IMG/VR virus record: IMGVR_UViG_3300030329_002338
Span: 1 to 60,605 of that record
Strand: one strand, 5' to 3'
From: a virus
Length of the DNA stretch: 60,605 nt
The notes beneath the pieces were generated by a model that saw only the letters and a program-made list of their open reading frames with translations, had not been told where the DNA came from and searched no databases. The position numbers were made by a program, and so were the translations under genes. Shown one piece after another: positions 29,801-36,936 of this stretch. How positions within the stretch are numbered: the stretch's first letter is position 1; every line of letters starts with the position of its first letter.

Positions 29801-30428
29801 TAAACTTCGATGTCTTTAAAGCAGCTAACAAATCATTAGATGCATCACCAGTATCAACTACGTAGTCAATGGTTGCAGCAAGCAGCTCTGATTCTCTCTC
29901 AGGTGTTCCCATTCTTCTAGTAATGAAACTTGAGGTCTCATCATCATTTTTAGCAGCAAAATGGTTATAGGCCAAGTTGACCAAGTAATCACGATCTTGT
30001 GTAGGCATCTTCTGATATGCATCCATAACAATTTGTTTTGTCAAGTCTCGACCAGATGCGTTACTGATTGCTCTTGAATAAGCTTGCTTATTTGCAACAG
30101 GTGAAACTTGAGTACCATAGTTGACAATATAGTCTGTCACTCTAGTACCAATATCGTATCGTCCAGAAGATGTGTAATCTTGTATATTTCTTTTTGCTTT
30201 AGCTATTGCTGAGTCTAAAGTAACATCAATTGGTTGATTGACAGATGACGCTGTAGTAGGTGATCGCATCTCTCGTCTATGCGCTTCATCTTCAAGCAAC
30301 AAATCTACATAACTGGTTTCTGAACCAGTATTAGCTGTCGGAACAGGGTTATTTCTAACATAATCTGTTAGACTTCCGTCTGCTTCCTGATCTTGTAATT
30401 GTTTTAAAAGCGTTTCAAAATCGGACAC
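17832..30428 (-). CDS. Giant virion protein, 4198 aa, polyvalent-like with possible ART domain
   Basis: One uninterrupted 12.6-kb gene, a fifth of the genome, between the portal-proximal genes and the scaffold. It is mostly helical and charged with several aromatic, amphipathic patches (around 483-525, FGWPLRGLIWADEYAV; 1360-1380, RPSFVIRNWSANKALMAL; 3066-3110, IRWLGPWHIWQTRTFGK). Around residues 1845-2130 it has ELYHVTSRGSAI, an STTTS strand and GEIQIFSD, an order like ADP-ribosyltransferase folds. Such giant multi-domain proteins resemble the large polyvalent proteins thought to be packaged and injected to protect phage DNA or modify the host; an internal ejection protein is the other main option. 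No polymerase motif or complete lysozyme domain is seen. The coding assignment is certain, the function is inference. Confidence 0.85.
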   Translation of the reverse strand: MSDFETLLKQLQDQEADGSLTDYVRNNPVPTANTGSETSYVDLLLEDEAHRREMRSPTTASSVNQPIDVTLDSAIAKAKRNIQDYTSSGRYDIGTRVTDYIVNYGTQVSPVANKQAYSRAISNASGRDLTKQIVMDAYQKMPTQDRDYLVNLAYNHFAAKNDDETSSFITRRMGTPERESELLAATIDYVVDTGDASNDLLAALKTSKFIQDKPSLPQPENPVKDKSHGFFGGIFNSIGNAFSSIFQDNTQTSGTSANQFQRFINDSDLDKFDNGMYTTLVLQDSTDFLKQFGNKDTLTKQEINNTRTDILRSLPENQGNENYYIMSLEPETILAMRRIGEFHDLNTRTFLEALMVTPSDAGIMKLGNFNLGGEPAHDHWKNLGLSTEQQRMLQHTLRHGGKTGISGQIVELAREGDKKKEAEAAVKKWLEEQGARYKSAGRTWPPDRAMGVPREFTVDGQYGKYLTDDFLVRQGFEPRDPNHWYERIWGLSGLVRYGFGWPLRGLIWADEYAVDGIYRALSKDPMARPAQNMGHVRDMPWNRYHRKKINITGGDFSSKPNTAMSILRSFNPNPFVGPLARQGIANYVGKYLAGKLRPEDEEAQKHIQRTTDPTMNDQIDGAIWGYFKGLHNINNWVVNKIPYIGKLYAENMPSVNNLEASKYNITKSFEEAFPNLSAPDLDFDGTFAGYMDIETRLVAEDSREGGKIRTDYAYIYEHIADDNERLMIEDAGGGLFEMHWQENRTLHYPNMAHFNRLVLEENYSIPDAIDEAVNMAGHIRAGWQMSILAPLDLGGGLVGKALTKSGLAARSAPRLIRASKGLNNFLSVVGGKSTVSYKNAVRHIEDLTSRLAALTETKNRKINSIIVTSGKNRDLPIKPPSLWQKFIGKGTKLSRAQVRKALLRNPVFRKLKDDADRLRKEHGEGVGKIALDPDTGKPIDMPIAIRKFDDVVDDIYAILRGNLDYETWSKKLPEYKLNMIDEGLALLSDETYEVGFGAGQIPVGQIEEVASNLIGIRKKELPQGIISKLFPYEFVGRIPQAFRGRYTVGRGDMPSDVATLDKEIDEITKLLHRLQEAVDNARGQVPTEIGGTAPAMGPEFLDEFEFLLDTTDLDPNILGKAVTLADQYIDLEYSIKNVFTLARANRANLALATLNKANDGMNKFGPELVEDLVSGLTEGVQPDRDGMLVPLIDAGKLLKRWLFAKTGQGPMRDAVQTAAQTTLREFTGILLQFQEQFKYLTAPERIVFIRGMMNDLQKVKDHPVALLHWLIENKIDDVLHLDRARAMDILRQIDLDKVRSLKNLPENEDALPRWNAEFNQEIVREVTKVLMDENHFNLAEDATGALAIQNQLNSFASRIFLARPSFVIRNWSANKALMALSGTPLSDATSITQARFNSLFNGVDFATRQQPSRSTGTSEASLGPIRGESVTKQMFDVAVGSRDEKVLSQRSFVKRLARRAYGDGLFPGFGGTPFFYARQLSGFVESVDRRNIVDKATFRFYRRMSNPEMLRRILAERAPAALSILDEKDPSGTLMREILEHFQNPTVLTDQDLIRVVQALVDVDDQIKFSIGVPKSPATLLREAGFDVHGLQDADIDMLLKPLMDDMINHTGQARKTYIDPATGEVKEVTVPDPLAASHALQQAIEQLIGDVYERARKVAIVAGLDVSEELERARHVEQRVLDGQADDIFDLSPEELQNELHSRLFEVYDSVFTQVKTYLSGGNEAALTESQVEAAHGYALQAMMSASKAIRDMEEARLLIRETINDPEAYLEARYGYLRELFNIMDEPDLQITNQMINDRMKQYGLKQTVDPDQVIPPWANPFGEDGVPRQGARRVTWLELPNELYHVTSRGSAIDERKGILAVVEDNLKILAGGGLGGPINRNVSTTTSRQAAENLELEMGRRVDLFNTPLSRVVALIKKYAAEDRVRAGITDKNDPIVSNLNFDTMQLSESEWFKRVTERLSGIRKQIRAREISVDEYNDFYKTVDPADRPAYSEIPTKDKKAIINLREQRESILLKDEILAQYYKGREDNAKARLQSKGGALEAGNPLVDPIFMKPTYRTGEGNWARMDDNAYADALLAINKDDIKIITIPKETISDNTWMVANDTEALGEIQIFSDVAIMPPGGEQISILPDRPTMDWLSQVQEFTDIFGYQPIERLIDDALGILDNVPLGLDQEDPLVGVPITMRDVPQEVQEAADRVREILSIMRMESIKSGKIVEENELQSFGKLKFAIQKRLKEKMQGVDFDNVPDSVKGNIIRETLTEIIQHRNLVHLGEDIFQFNAKTISSDFLTKPQRSIFTDEIINAEINDMVDSGDLVRFTLKAKEDGKYAWIDPDDIGDFDNTVTVVQPQRFTVDNRVDGVWQKDGRISAPYTSNEANAPFNQPLSKARMTKLMYEFAENVEILANRATMLKLSDPSLAQKSAKLDSDLKRIANNKIDNIKALADDLLGERQDRPFRGSIPSKEARERLEEFRNAVEESFQGTGKDGQTKGFVEDAAPRINNLLVELGFSPIELDLRKNGQHLADRVGRSVSHNQDVHAYERWMTEWAPKMSFLKKLNDALKQDLKNAIIPTEIDPTLGIQNQVRGDSLAITFVEAIRRWDEAQSIRAHGFHLDTELDAELIRSINSNVVIKNLPEDLRQQEFYPSKGIFNRGIPRANTWDDVISFAQEYNLEQHIPLQAITGRQSERTLSVPLWKISTPEGQTKDISETGDTYRRGRIVSPAQEWIATQATPWQLGNNGYYRGDEAILPPQFGFGAHRRTDGTLLEDVPAQGINGRVFMQNAPAGYKPFITDDTWANVDGTDCRRIGIFVKQGATEEDITAGVLKLARYRDDLRKNAKKLGWDFRQESRGQHNWTGFQASWSGITGELDLVTPEWAYPETVISELQKVIKQVEDLSNPESSAYKDLAKQLEKEGIEGRAAIRAEISLRRRALKDIGAYMVEQWQKGFPIYGDSRNSLEDVLPIWTQFKRSSDAIRSARGRAEGALETTALDAPKGFFDYEKSRPIDAYEVSLTKQEADEVVKGLEELSLETNRMRRRARKYGESFGDWILHDYSNTNNLDYLIRWLGPWHIWQTRTFGKTAISLVENPALLSYVSHFLTTNRDINREREVSQWQEEEIPIGMMLEPFVSMATALGADENDAWLKTVKDFSDSATLNVDAIAFFNDQFDYFPTAGRIQEGDDPIAQLKQYSPAGKAAELWTGGAKMTLNPLFIATLGLTGQYGPDYDFEQRFIKPLTRQGDVTLGVIDKLIPWKMPSQMIRTNSDKRKIHNEYLQQVITMSFRHGPESEEVEELTKAWREFGVTQHKGIVNIPLLHWMNGPFGQEYDNPIHIEVVKSANRKSNIRNATSVLAGFPLNIGYRMVVDPETGKEFTPYDYLTGYYTILKKNISKGAKDKELSAYFEKHPYVREYTALKKLGGDAQEQVNSALATSMRYDFIDENRRKRQVELDNLRVDVPTASMDNPMANPFIMSNPELQASLSIIQKAYDDADTENMIEIFNLTGINTGLPENKYGVIHPNHKADKRQFGNPKLFYDIIEENLYNNDMFMTIFADDPAAGVVKIKDIIDLAHQGSVFKGFDVPEVEQAIKELNDNRRERYGVGAELDLNFITVGMLNGFLMQNHIQSIRNQRDQAVPKAWSEEFRNKYTIDGYNVADWPQWYKDKQEWENKFKSENPEEYQLFKVYEASNASLEYIIDEAIEDLMQEPLTAIATVFTNTDNAILISERITAIEQMWLPPDADDVMRWLLENEHGNVWMQHNDYSMEELQARIDERLTTVTDITLADMRDGKNERKVSRLRSDLALGVDEKEQRHFWAPNQESIIHDEETLDEFEDAMKFKTNMDELRAQGLPYIGLEPATNMTHRNYVKYYRDDHETFIAQSTIVNKLYEAGEYEAAKAARELFKQRNRYDQNISDYIPVDVDDYGNPTTGLLSSGNTPENVGRRYKIFDLGENPAMSSAAQNIRTMMINRFYRDKSDVPGNLIFEHFARNGVSDRTSIEDMWETLYPRLRSVYPDMADMPAIKSLLTSTGEDGIAGKDAQIATFQYIDALSSLVAKVNGVAPINQRAYRTVVPQRSRQISQTSSPTTSGAGGLPTWDDVERHIDTVFRDPSFKQALIQYLMSTNTRLSKNHERILRAMHRTFPIGTGYTFAKWIQALKLIYQTKTLVGVGTGDRGRNPTFSYPSNVPRLAKRRE

Positions 30429-30432
30429 TTGT

Positions 30433-32658
30433 CTAACCGCCCATTGCTTCTATTCTTTTGCGTTCTTCTTCTTCTGCTGCTGCCTTTGCCTTAGCAGCTG
30501 CTTCAGCTCTAGCTTTGGCTGCGGCATTGGCTGCTGCTACAGTACCAGATGCAGTACCGCCTGTACCAAAAGATCCTCCACCTGTTCCCCCACCGAGTTC
30601 ACCCGAACCTAGTTGGTCATCACTCCAAACACCAGTTGCTGTTTTATCTCCAGCTTTTTCTTTAGCGGCTGCTGCAACTGCAGCGGCTGTAGCCCCAGAA
30701 GTAGAGCCGCCACCTGCTGCATTATAACCCTTTTTCCACGTTTCGTACCCTTTACCATAATCTACAGCTGGATCACCAGCTTGAATGTAATCACCAAACT
30801 GTTTATCTATATAAGCATTATAAGCATTTTGACTGTTTTGCCTATCGTCTTCTTTCTTCTTTTGATAATCGGGAATATCTCCTATGAGACCATCACCACC
30901 TATCTCTTTAGCTTGTTTAGGTCCTGTTTCTTCTGGAAGACCTGCTGACTCTCCAGTTAGTTCTGGAGGTAGTTGAGATCCGGGGAATATCTGACCACCC
31001 GGTGTTGTTGTAGTAGTTATTGGTATTTTTGGTTTTGTACCGGTTTCTGGACCAGTGGGACCGGTAGGTCCTGTGGGACCTGTGCCTCCACCGTTACCTC
31101 CGCCTCCAGCTGGTCCACTTCCAGCTGGTCCACCTCCAGTTCCACCACCTGTGGAACCAGAACCTGTACCACTTCCTGATGTTGTCTTAGCAGGAGGGCC
31201 GCTTTTTCCCGGTGCTTTCTCAGTAGCTGCAGCCGGTTGTTTCTTACTCTCACCGGGAGTTAAGCTTGATAAAAAGTTCGGAAGTAATAAATCAAATTCT
31301 TTAGCGGGAACCTCTCCTGATCCTAAAGGTATCCAATTCTCAAATTCATCCTTAAGAATAGGGGAACCAAACTCAGGGTCACTAGACGCTCTCGCCTGTC
31401 CCAAAATAAATCCAATCCAGCTTCTAAGAATATCATGTTGTTTCATCGTAGCTCTATCACCATCTGATAATGCGCCCATTGCTGTAGTAGGATCCTCGCT
31501 CATAATGGCATCTCGTACCGATTGGGGTAATGCTTGGTTTAGAATATTTAAGTCACCACCCGCGTCAAGTACAGCTTGTAGCCAAGGTCGAACCGCTCCC
31601 GGAACTCCTTCCCACATTGTACCTTGTAGACTAAGAGCTTCTTCTGGGTCTACCCGCCAATTACCTGCACCCATTGGGTCATTGGTGGGGTCATTCGGCA
31701 CCCATCTAAGAGCACCCACCGGAGGCCCTACCCACGGTTTTGTATCAACAAGTTCTTTTGTACCTGATATTGGATCAATAGACCATGTAATTCCATCCTT
31801 TGCGTACTCTGCAGGAATTGGTGGCAGCCCATCATTACGAGGATTATATGGGTTGAAAGATTGTACTTCTCCATTTGCTTTAGCAAAAATAGCAGCTAGC
31901 ATACTCTCGGCATCTCCTCCAGCTGCTGCGGGGTCGAAGTTAGGATCTGATTCATCTCCGGGATCAAATGTACCTTCTAATCCCATAGCTGCTGCATCTT
32001 GCATAAGAACACGGAGGTCCCACCAGTTATTTGTGTGTGTTGTAATAATTCGTTTGGTTGCGTCTATATCTGCTAATTTATTCCATTCAGGAGATTGTAT
32101 AAGGAAATCATACTGTGCCTCAGTAAGCTGTACGTTGACATCTACAGGTTCTGTCCATGTCACACCATCTTCACTTTTTTGTTGCATTATACGTATTCGT
32201 AGTGTATTTGGACTCTCTTCTTTTTCAACTTCGTCTTGTAGAGTCTCTTCCATTGGATCGGGAATCTCACCTGTCAATACCTTCTGCGTCATCACATAAG
32301 AAACGATCATCGCCGCTTCTGCTGCTGAAATTTCAGTCTCACTTCCATCCTTCATAACCCAAAATGTATCATTTGGTAAAAAAGTTCGATTATAAACTAG
32401 GTCATAAAAGCCTTGTAATTTATTAAACTTAAGTTTATCTTCGTTAGATAAGTTTGCATAATTATTCCGTATTGAAGTGTATAGGTTATATGTAGCTCCT
32501 TCAGGAAGAGGTCTCTTAATGGCACCAGTTGTAGTAGAAGAACCAACACTAGCCATGTAAGCATTGAATGCCGCTTGTCCTTCAGGAGTTTCAAGATTCC
32601 AATAATCTGGGTTGTCTTCTGTTCCTGCTCCCCCAAAGTGATATTGATCATGTGCCAT
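30433..32658 (-). CDS. Low-complexity virion protein with collagen-like segment, 741 aa
   Basis: An ordered N-terminal part (residues 1-480) is followed by a glycine/proline/threonine-rich section with PTGPTGPTGP near 540, then a TTTTTPGG linker, and an alanine-rich helix at the end (AKARAEAAAKAKAAAEEEE). It lies four bases upstream of the giant gene and just after the portal-proximal genes. A flexible internal virion or ejection protein working with the giant protein is likely; no enzyme motif is visible. Confidence 0.65.
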   Translation of the reverse strand: MAHDQYHFGGAGTEDNPDYWNLETPEGQAAFNAYMASVGSSTTTGAIKRPLPEGATYNLYTSIRNNYANLSNEDKLKFNKLQGFYDLVYNRTFLPNDTFWVMKDGSETEISAAEAAMIVSYVMTQKVLTGEIPDPMEETLQDEVEKEESPNTLRIRIMQQKSEDGVTWTEPVDVNVQLTEAQYDFLIQSPEWNKLADIDATKRIITTHTNNWWDLRVLMQDAAAMGLEGTFDPGDESDPNFDPAAAGGDAESMLAAIFAKANGEVQSFNPYNPRNDGLPPIPAEYAKDGITWSIDPISGTKELVDTKPWVGPPVGALRWVPNDPTNDPMGAGNWRVDPEEALSLQGTMWEGVPGAVRPWLQAVLDAGGDLNILNQALPQSVRDAIMSEDPTTAMGALSDGDRATMKQHDILRSWIGFILGQARASSDPEFGSPILKDEFENWIPLGSGEVPAKEFDLLLPNFLSSLTPGESKKQPAAATEKAPGKSGPPAKTTSGSGTGSGSTGGGTGGGPAGSGPAGGGGNGGGTGPTGPTGPTGPETGTKPKIPITTTTTPGGQIFPGSQLPPELTGESAGLPEETGPKQAKEIGGDGLIGDIPDYQKKKEDDRQNSQNAYNAYIDKQFGDYIQAGDPAVDYGKGYETWKKGYNAAGGGSTSGATAAAVAAAAKEKAGDKTATGVWSDDQLGSGELGGGTGGGSFGTGGTASGTVAAANAAAKARAEAAAKAKAAAEEEERKRIEAMGG

Positions 32659-32909
32659 TAGCTTGCCCCTTGTTTATCAATCTCAGACATTTTCTTCTCT
32701 ATTTTTGCCGCAATGTCTACCATCCAGTCTGGTCCAAGATTTTCTAATATTTGCATTTGCTCTTGAGGCTGCATTGCCGTATACCCTGCCCGCATTATAG
32801 AATCTACCATTGCGTCTTCTGGATACGTTAGCATTATACGTTCTCTTACTTTGAGAATTGAGTCAAAGATAGAGTTATCAAGTCTCTCAGGATAAGATTC
32901 TTTTGCCAT
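32658..32909 (-). CDS. Small helical protein downstream of portal, 83 aa
   Basis: The product is helical and charged with a conserved-looking core (ILKVRERIMLTYPEDAM, QEQMQILENLGPDWM). It shares its start and stop junctions with both neighbours (ATG/TAA overlap), so it is translated with portal. Position suggests a portal-associated or assembly factor. Family unknown. Confidence 0.6.
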   Translation of the reverse strand: MAKESYPERLDNSIFDSILKVRERIMLTYPEDAMVDSIMRAGYTAMQPQEQMQILENLGPDWMVDIAAKIEKKMSEIDKQGAS

Positions 32910-34849
32910 TATACCCCTGCCGGTGGTTGTATATTATTTAGTGGGTTTTCTTCAGGAACAGGTAGTGGTGTAGCATTATCCGCCATACCTTGATCTGCCC
33001 CCATTTGTGCTAGTAATTCTTCCATTTGCATCTGTTCTGCAGGTGGCTGCAATGGTGCTGCAGATTCTGGTGCACCCATCTGACTCATCTGACCTCTCAT
33101 AGCCATTTGCTCAGGGGGTACTGCTGATGCTGCTGCCGCAGCTAATTCATCTTGCACCATCTGTTGTATACTATTTCGCTGTGCAATTGTCTGTAGCTGA
33201 GTACCAATAAGCTGCTGCATGACCATCGGGTCATCCTCTGCTCTTGTTGATAGAATCTCATCTCTCCATGATTCTGGGTCTTGTGCATTAAGTAGTCGTC
33301 GCATAACAACCTTAGTCGGCATAAGTTCTGAGTTCTTGAGGGTAGCTGCAGCTGCAACATTGCGTAGTTCCTCAAGTGGGAACCGCGCTCTAAGGTGTAC
33401 TTTTGTATTACGCATTCCCTTAGTATCTTTACCCTTGACGTTAAACGCAAAGGACTCGACGTTATCTTCTGAGTCCATCCGACCCATTACTTCGATATTG
33501 TCGTCCCATGAGTATCGTTGAGCTAACCCAACGACTTTTGAGTTAATATCTTCTAATGCCATCTGTGCGTTCTCGACAGGTTTAAACACTTTAATGAGCG
33601 AAGCCTGTTGCTGCGCGATAGTGTCGATACCACTCTGTCCTGCCTGTGGTAATGAAAATCCTTCCTCGTCTATCTGTATACGGAAGAATTGTGTAAGTTG
33701 GTCTAGATCAGGCAGTGTTCCCCTAAATTGTAGGTAGTACACATCCTCACCTTCGAGAATCTCGATTGTACCTGATCCCGGTTCGATGTCTACCGGCTCG
33801 TCATTAACGCGCCTAATAACCATTGTGGGATCTGCATACAAGTCTGCGATACGCATGTGCCTATTGAGTAACCACTCCATTTCGGCCACGCTATCGACGA
33901 GAGCATAGTTGACAGATAAACCCATGTTTCCACCTACTTTTGAGGTGGTCTTTGCACAATGGAATATTGTGAAGGGTAGACAATCATAGAAAAGCATAAC
34001 AGACGGACGCATCACAAATTGCTTATGTGCCGTTACTGCATGTATAATGTGGTCACCTTCCCACGCCCAGTAGTCAACTACTTCGACTTCCTTTTCTGGA
34101 TGTAGTGGTGTTGTCCAATCTAAATCTTCGTCTAATCGTTCGGCATCATTATAATTGAGAGTAACACCCCATTGTTCTTCTACTTCGTATACCTTCATCC
34201 AAGTACGATGTACGATAGCTTTCCATTGTTCGTGTGTTCCTCCGGCTATGGGGAACACCTCACTAGGGTCAATACTCTTTATTTCAATTGGAAAGTGATA
34301 CATAGGGCGGTCACCCTGAAATTCTTCATCATTGTCTGCATATGAGTTACGTGACCATGTAGTTCGCAAAACACCCCAACCATAGAGAAGTTGGTTGAAT
34401 ATTGCATCATGGACAGGGTTAGAACCCCATCTACGTGTATTTAGCTGATAAACGCTGTGTAACATCTTCACTACTTTATCGGCACGGGATGAGCCAGAGA
34501 GTACTTCGATGATTGGGTCTTCACCTGTCATCATAGTATGTGCTCGTTGTACAGATGAGAATGGTATGTTAAGTGTAACTAGGTGCTCATTTTCAATGTT
34601 TGTTGTATTATCAATCTGCTCAGAGATAGGCACGTCAGCTGTCTTCGGTACGGAACGGTCGTAGTGGTCACGGTAGTACCAGCGTTCTTGTCGCTGGAAT
34701 TCTTGGTCTCTTTCAAAATAAAAGCTAAGTCCAAATTTTAAGTCAGCCTCTATACGATCTAGAAACTTATCATCACGCTCTTCATTAGCTTCAATCTCGG
34801 CTTCACCTTCACCGACCTCGACTCCCTTAGCGTACAGTATTTCTCTCAT
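32909..34849 (-). CDS. Portal protein
   Basis: A 646-residue protein directly after large terminase with the pattern of podovirus/P22-like portals: an N-terminal clip and wing (RDQEFQRQERWYYRDHYDRS), IPFSSVQRAHTMMTGEDP, GWGVLRTTW, a beta region with SIDPSEVFP, a stem with VDSVAEMEWLLNRH, and a glutamine- and methionine-rich C-terminus (residues 540-630) that may form a barrel. It makes the dodecameric DNA channel. Large size favours a portal with a C-terminal barrel extension. Confidence 0.9.
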   Translation of the reverse strand: MREILYAKGVEVGEGEAEIEANEERDDKFLDRIEADLKFGLSFYFERDQEFQRQERWYYRDHYDRSVPKTADVPISEQIDNTTNIENEHLVTLNIPFSSVQRAHTMMTGEDPIIEVLSGSSRADKVVKMLHSVYQLNTRRWGSNPVHDAIFNQLLYGWGVLRTTWSRNSYADNDEEFQGDRPMYHFPIEIKSIDPSEVFPIAGGTHEQWKAIVHRTWMKVYEVEEQWGVTLNYNDAERLDEDLDWTTPLHPEKEVEVVDYWAWEGDHIIHAVTAHKQFVMRPSVMLFYDCLPFTIFHCAKTTSKVGGNMGLSVNYALVDSVAEMEWLLNRHMRIADLYADPTMVIRRVNDEPVDIEPGSGTIEILEGEDVYYLQFRGTLPDLDQLTQFFRIQIDEEGFSLPQAGQSGIDTIAQQQASLIKVFKPVENAQMALEDINSKVVGLAQRYSWDDNIEVMGRMDSEDNVESFAFNVKGKDTKGMRNTKVHLRARFPLEELRNVAAAATLKNSELMPTKVVMRRLLNAQDPESWRDEILSTRAEDDPMVMQQLIGTQLQTIAQRNSIQQMVQDELAAAAASAVPPEQMAMRGQMSQMGAPESAAPLQPPAEQMQMEELLAQMGADQGMADNATPLPVPEENPLNNIQPPAGV

Positions 34850-36438
34850 TATCTATGCCTCGTACCAAAGTGCTTTTTTATAACTTGTTTTCGTCTTGGT
34901 CGTCCTCGGCTAGTTATAGCAACTATATCTTTAGCCATAAGTGCCACTCCCATACTGCTTACCCTATCATCGTGACCTGAACCTTCCGCACCTGTTCGTT
35001 GTCCAGTCCTTACGTATGATTGAGCCTCATATACAAAATCCATGTCTCTAGCTGTTAAACTACGTTGAGCGATTTCAGTTTGTAACCGACTCTCCATAAT
35101 TGCTTTTGTCTTGGAATTTGTAGGCCACCCCTCTTTATTATCTCCATCGCCTGTCTTACGGTCTTTCTTATAGATAAAGATATTCTCATAATTAAAGACA
35201 TTCTTCAATGCAGATAGCACTGCATAGCCGTGGTTATTTCTTTCCACAGCTAGCAATGCACGATTAAAACTTCTACCTAACGCCGCAAGAAGTCCTGCGA
35301 AAGTATCCGGGTCATAACGTCCTGCAATACTTGCATACTGTTCCCCAGTTGCGGCATCAATTACTTGTGCCACTGAAAAGTCTCCGTTAGGTTCACCACC
35401 TGCAGGGTCCGCCCCAACTATAAAACCTTGACCTACTCTCGGTAATGACCAGATTTTTAACTCCGGCCAATCACGCTGCAAATCATGTAAGTATCCATTT
35501 CTACTGAAAACTTCACCTACAGTTAAGGGTTCTCTACAATGTGTCTCTGCTATATATTGTAACCCATCTAAGTCAAAAATGCAACCCCCTGTAGTAATGA
35601 AAGCTTCCAAAGGACTTTGTGGGTATTCTTGTTGAAAGAGTTTCTCATCCGTATAACTGGCTTTCTTCTCTTCATACCAGTCATCGTCTCTTCCCGGTCT
35701 TAAGTGATATGGGAGGAACACGCCCTTAAACCCATTATCATTTGCTTCTGCACCCTTCCACATTTTATAGTAGAAATTCCCTAACCCATTTGCAGTGCTA
35801 ACCCCGATGAACTGACCGCCCGCATCAATCGTTGGTGATAGAGCAGCCCAGTTTTTTTCAGCATGTGGATGGAACGCCCACTCATCTGCGATAACGACAG
35901 ATGCAGTTTCTGAACGTCCTGCGTCTTCAGTAGCGGGGAGTGCAAATACGACAGAGTGATGTGTCACGTTCCCCTTCTTATTACGCTGTTCGATTTCAAA
36001 TTCTTTCTTGTTATCATTGATTAGTGGTCGCCATTTGCGTATCCACTGGGGTAATCGTGAGTATTGGAACTTTACTTTTAATAAGAGTTTCTGAGCTTCA
36101 TCTTCTCGTTTAGAAAGCATAAGTACGTTTGCGTTATTAAAGAACAAAGCTTTATGTAGTGCATAGGATGAGGCACACCAAGATACTCCTAGTTGCCTTC
36201 CCTTTAATACAATTATCCTATCGTGATTTTGGAAGTCACGTAGTAGTTCTTTCTGAAAGTCCCAAAGTTTAAACGGAAATGTTTCAAAAGTTTGCGGGTC
36301 GTTGATTTCACAGTAAGTTTCAAGAAAATAAGCTATATCTTCTTTACACTTCAGAATCTCCTCCAGCTGTTCCTTCTGATTCAGCTCTTCGTTCTTCAAG
36401 TCTTTCGAGGATGTCATCGAGGTCGTCTGCGCTACCAC
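34849..36438 (-). CDS. terL: Terminase large subunit
   Basis: The DNA-packaging motor. ATPase part: Walker A GRQLGVSW (residues 80-87), Walker B VVIADEWAF with Asp185/Glu186, coupling motif GVSTANG near 212. Nuclease part: VGADPAGG with Asp344, LLAVERNNHG near 405 and GHDDRVSSMG near 497, the three acidic clusters of the RNase H-like fold. The chosen ORF start overlaps the small subunit by 95 bases; an internal ATG (minus strand, 36417) is an alternative. The order small subunit, large subunit, portal is standard. Confidence 0.93.
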   Translation of the reverse strand: MVAQTTSMTSSKDLKNEELNQKEQLEEILKCKEDIAYFLETYCEINDPQTFETFPFKLWDFQKELLRDFQNHDRIIVLKGRQLGVSWCASSYALHKALFFNNANVLMLSKREDEAQKLLLKVKFQYSRLPQWIRKWRPLINDNKKEFEIEQRNKKGNVTHHSVVFALPATEDAGRSETASVVIADEWAFHPHAEKNWAALSPTIDAGGQFIGVSTANGLGNFYYKMWKGAEANDNGFKGVFLPYHLRPGRDDDWYEEKKASYTDEKLFQQEYPQSPLEAFITTGGCIFDLDGLQYIAETHCREPLTVGEVFSRNGYLHDLQRDWPELKIWSLPRVGQGFIVGADPAGGEPNGDFSVAQVIDAATGEQYASIAGRYDPDTFAGLLAALGRSFNRALLAVERNNHGYAVLSALKNVFNYENIFIYKKDRKTGDGDNKEGWPTNSKTKAIMESRLQTEIAQRSLTARDMDFVYEAQSYVRTGQRTGAEGSGHDDRVSSMGVALMAKDIVAITSRGRPRRKQVIKKHFGTRHR

Positions 36439-36892
36439 TCTTATGTGTAACCTCCACTTTGCTCTTTGTTATCCCGCCAAGATCAATTAGCCTGTCAATT
36501 GCATACTGCACCACCCGGACATTCTGGTGGTCAAGCATTAATAATAGTTTGTGTATTGCTTTTGCAAGACCAAATGCCGTAACTTCTGCAGCCATAATTA
36601 CTGGTTGTGTAGTAACTTTGTTATACACAAGACGAAAGTTCTCATTGTTCTGTTTCCATGAGTACGCAGTATTAGGGGATACATTACATGCTTCGGCTGC
36701 TTGCTTGTCTGAGAGTCCGTATAATTTACCAACCAAGAAATTCTCTTGATTATCATTAAGTGTCTCGATCAGACCACCTGCGCCAATAAGCGGATTAGGT
36801 GTTACTGACTGCTCTACATCCATTTCAGAGTGATCGAGGTCATAGTCCCCATCCATCATCTGAGTTAACGCTGAAAGCGGGTTCGCTGGCAT
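36344..36892 (-). CDS. terS: Terminase small subunit
   Basis: The DNA-recognition subunit of the packaging motor. Residues 45-80 contain a helix-turn-helix (NENFLVGKLYGLSDKQAAEA, then CNVSPNTAYSWK), followed by a helical oligomerisation region (AIHKLLLMLDHQNVRVV) and an acidic C-terminus (DDLDDILERLEERRAES) that would bind the large subunit. It is the first gene of the 31-kb minus-strand operon, 45 bases from a strong promoter. Confidence 0.88.
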   Translation of the reverse strand: MPANPLSALTQMMDGDYDLDHSEMDVEQSVTPNPLIGAGGLIETLNDNQENFLVGKLYGLSDKQAAEACNVSPNTAYSWKQNNENFRLVYNKVTTQPVIMAAEVTAFGLAKAIHKLLLMLDHQNVRVVQYAIDRLIDLGGITKSKVEVTHKSGSADDLDDILERLEERRAESEGTAGGDSEV

Positions 36893-36903
36893 TTTTACTC
36901 CAT

Positions 36904-36932
36904 TTGCATGTTTGTGCCATATATGCTATACT
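36904..36932 (+). promoter_or_regulatory. Plus-strand sigma-70 promoter
   Basis: TTGCAT (36904-36909), 17-base spacer and TATACT (36927-36932). Transcription would start near 36939 and run into the small plus-strand gene at 36959 and the lysozyme-like gene behind it. The site overlaps the minus-strand late promoter, with the two -10 boxes only four bases apart. Confidence 0.7.
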
Positions 36933-36936
36933 TTTT

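Noticed and set aside
17832-30428. N4-like virion RNA polymerase
   Set aside because: The giant size and place suggested it, but no single-subunit polymerase motifs could be seen when reading through the protein.
31055-32299. 414-residue plus-strand ORF
   Set aside because: It is antisense to the low-complexity virion protein; its proline-rich product mirrors the glycine-rich codons of the real gene.
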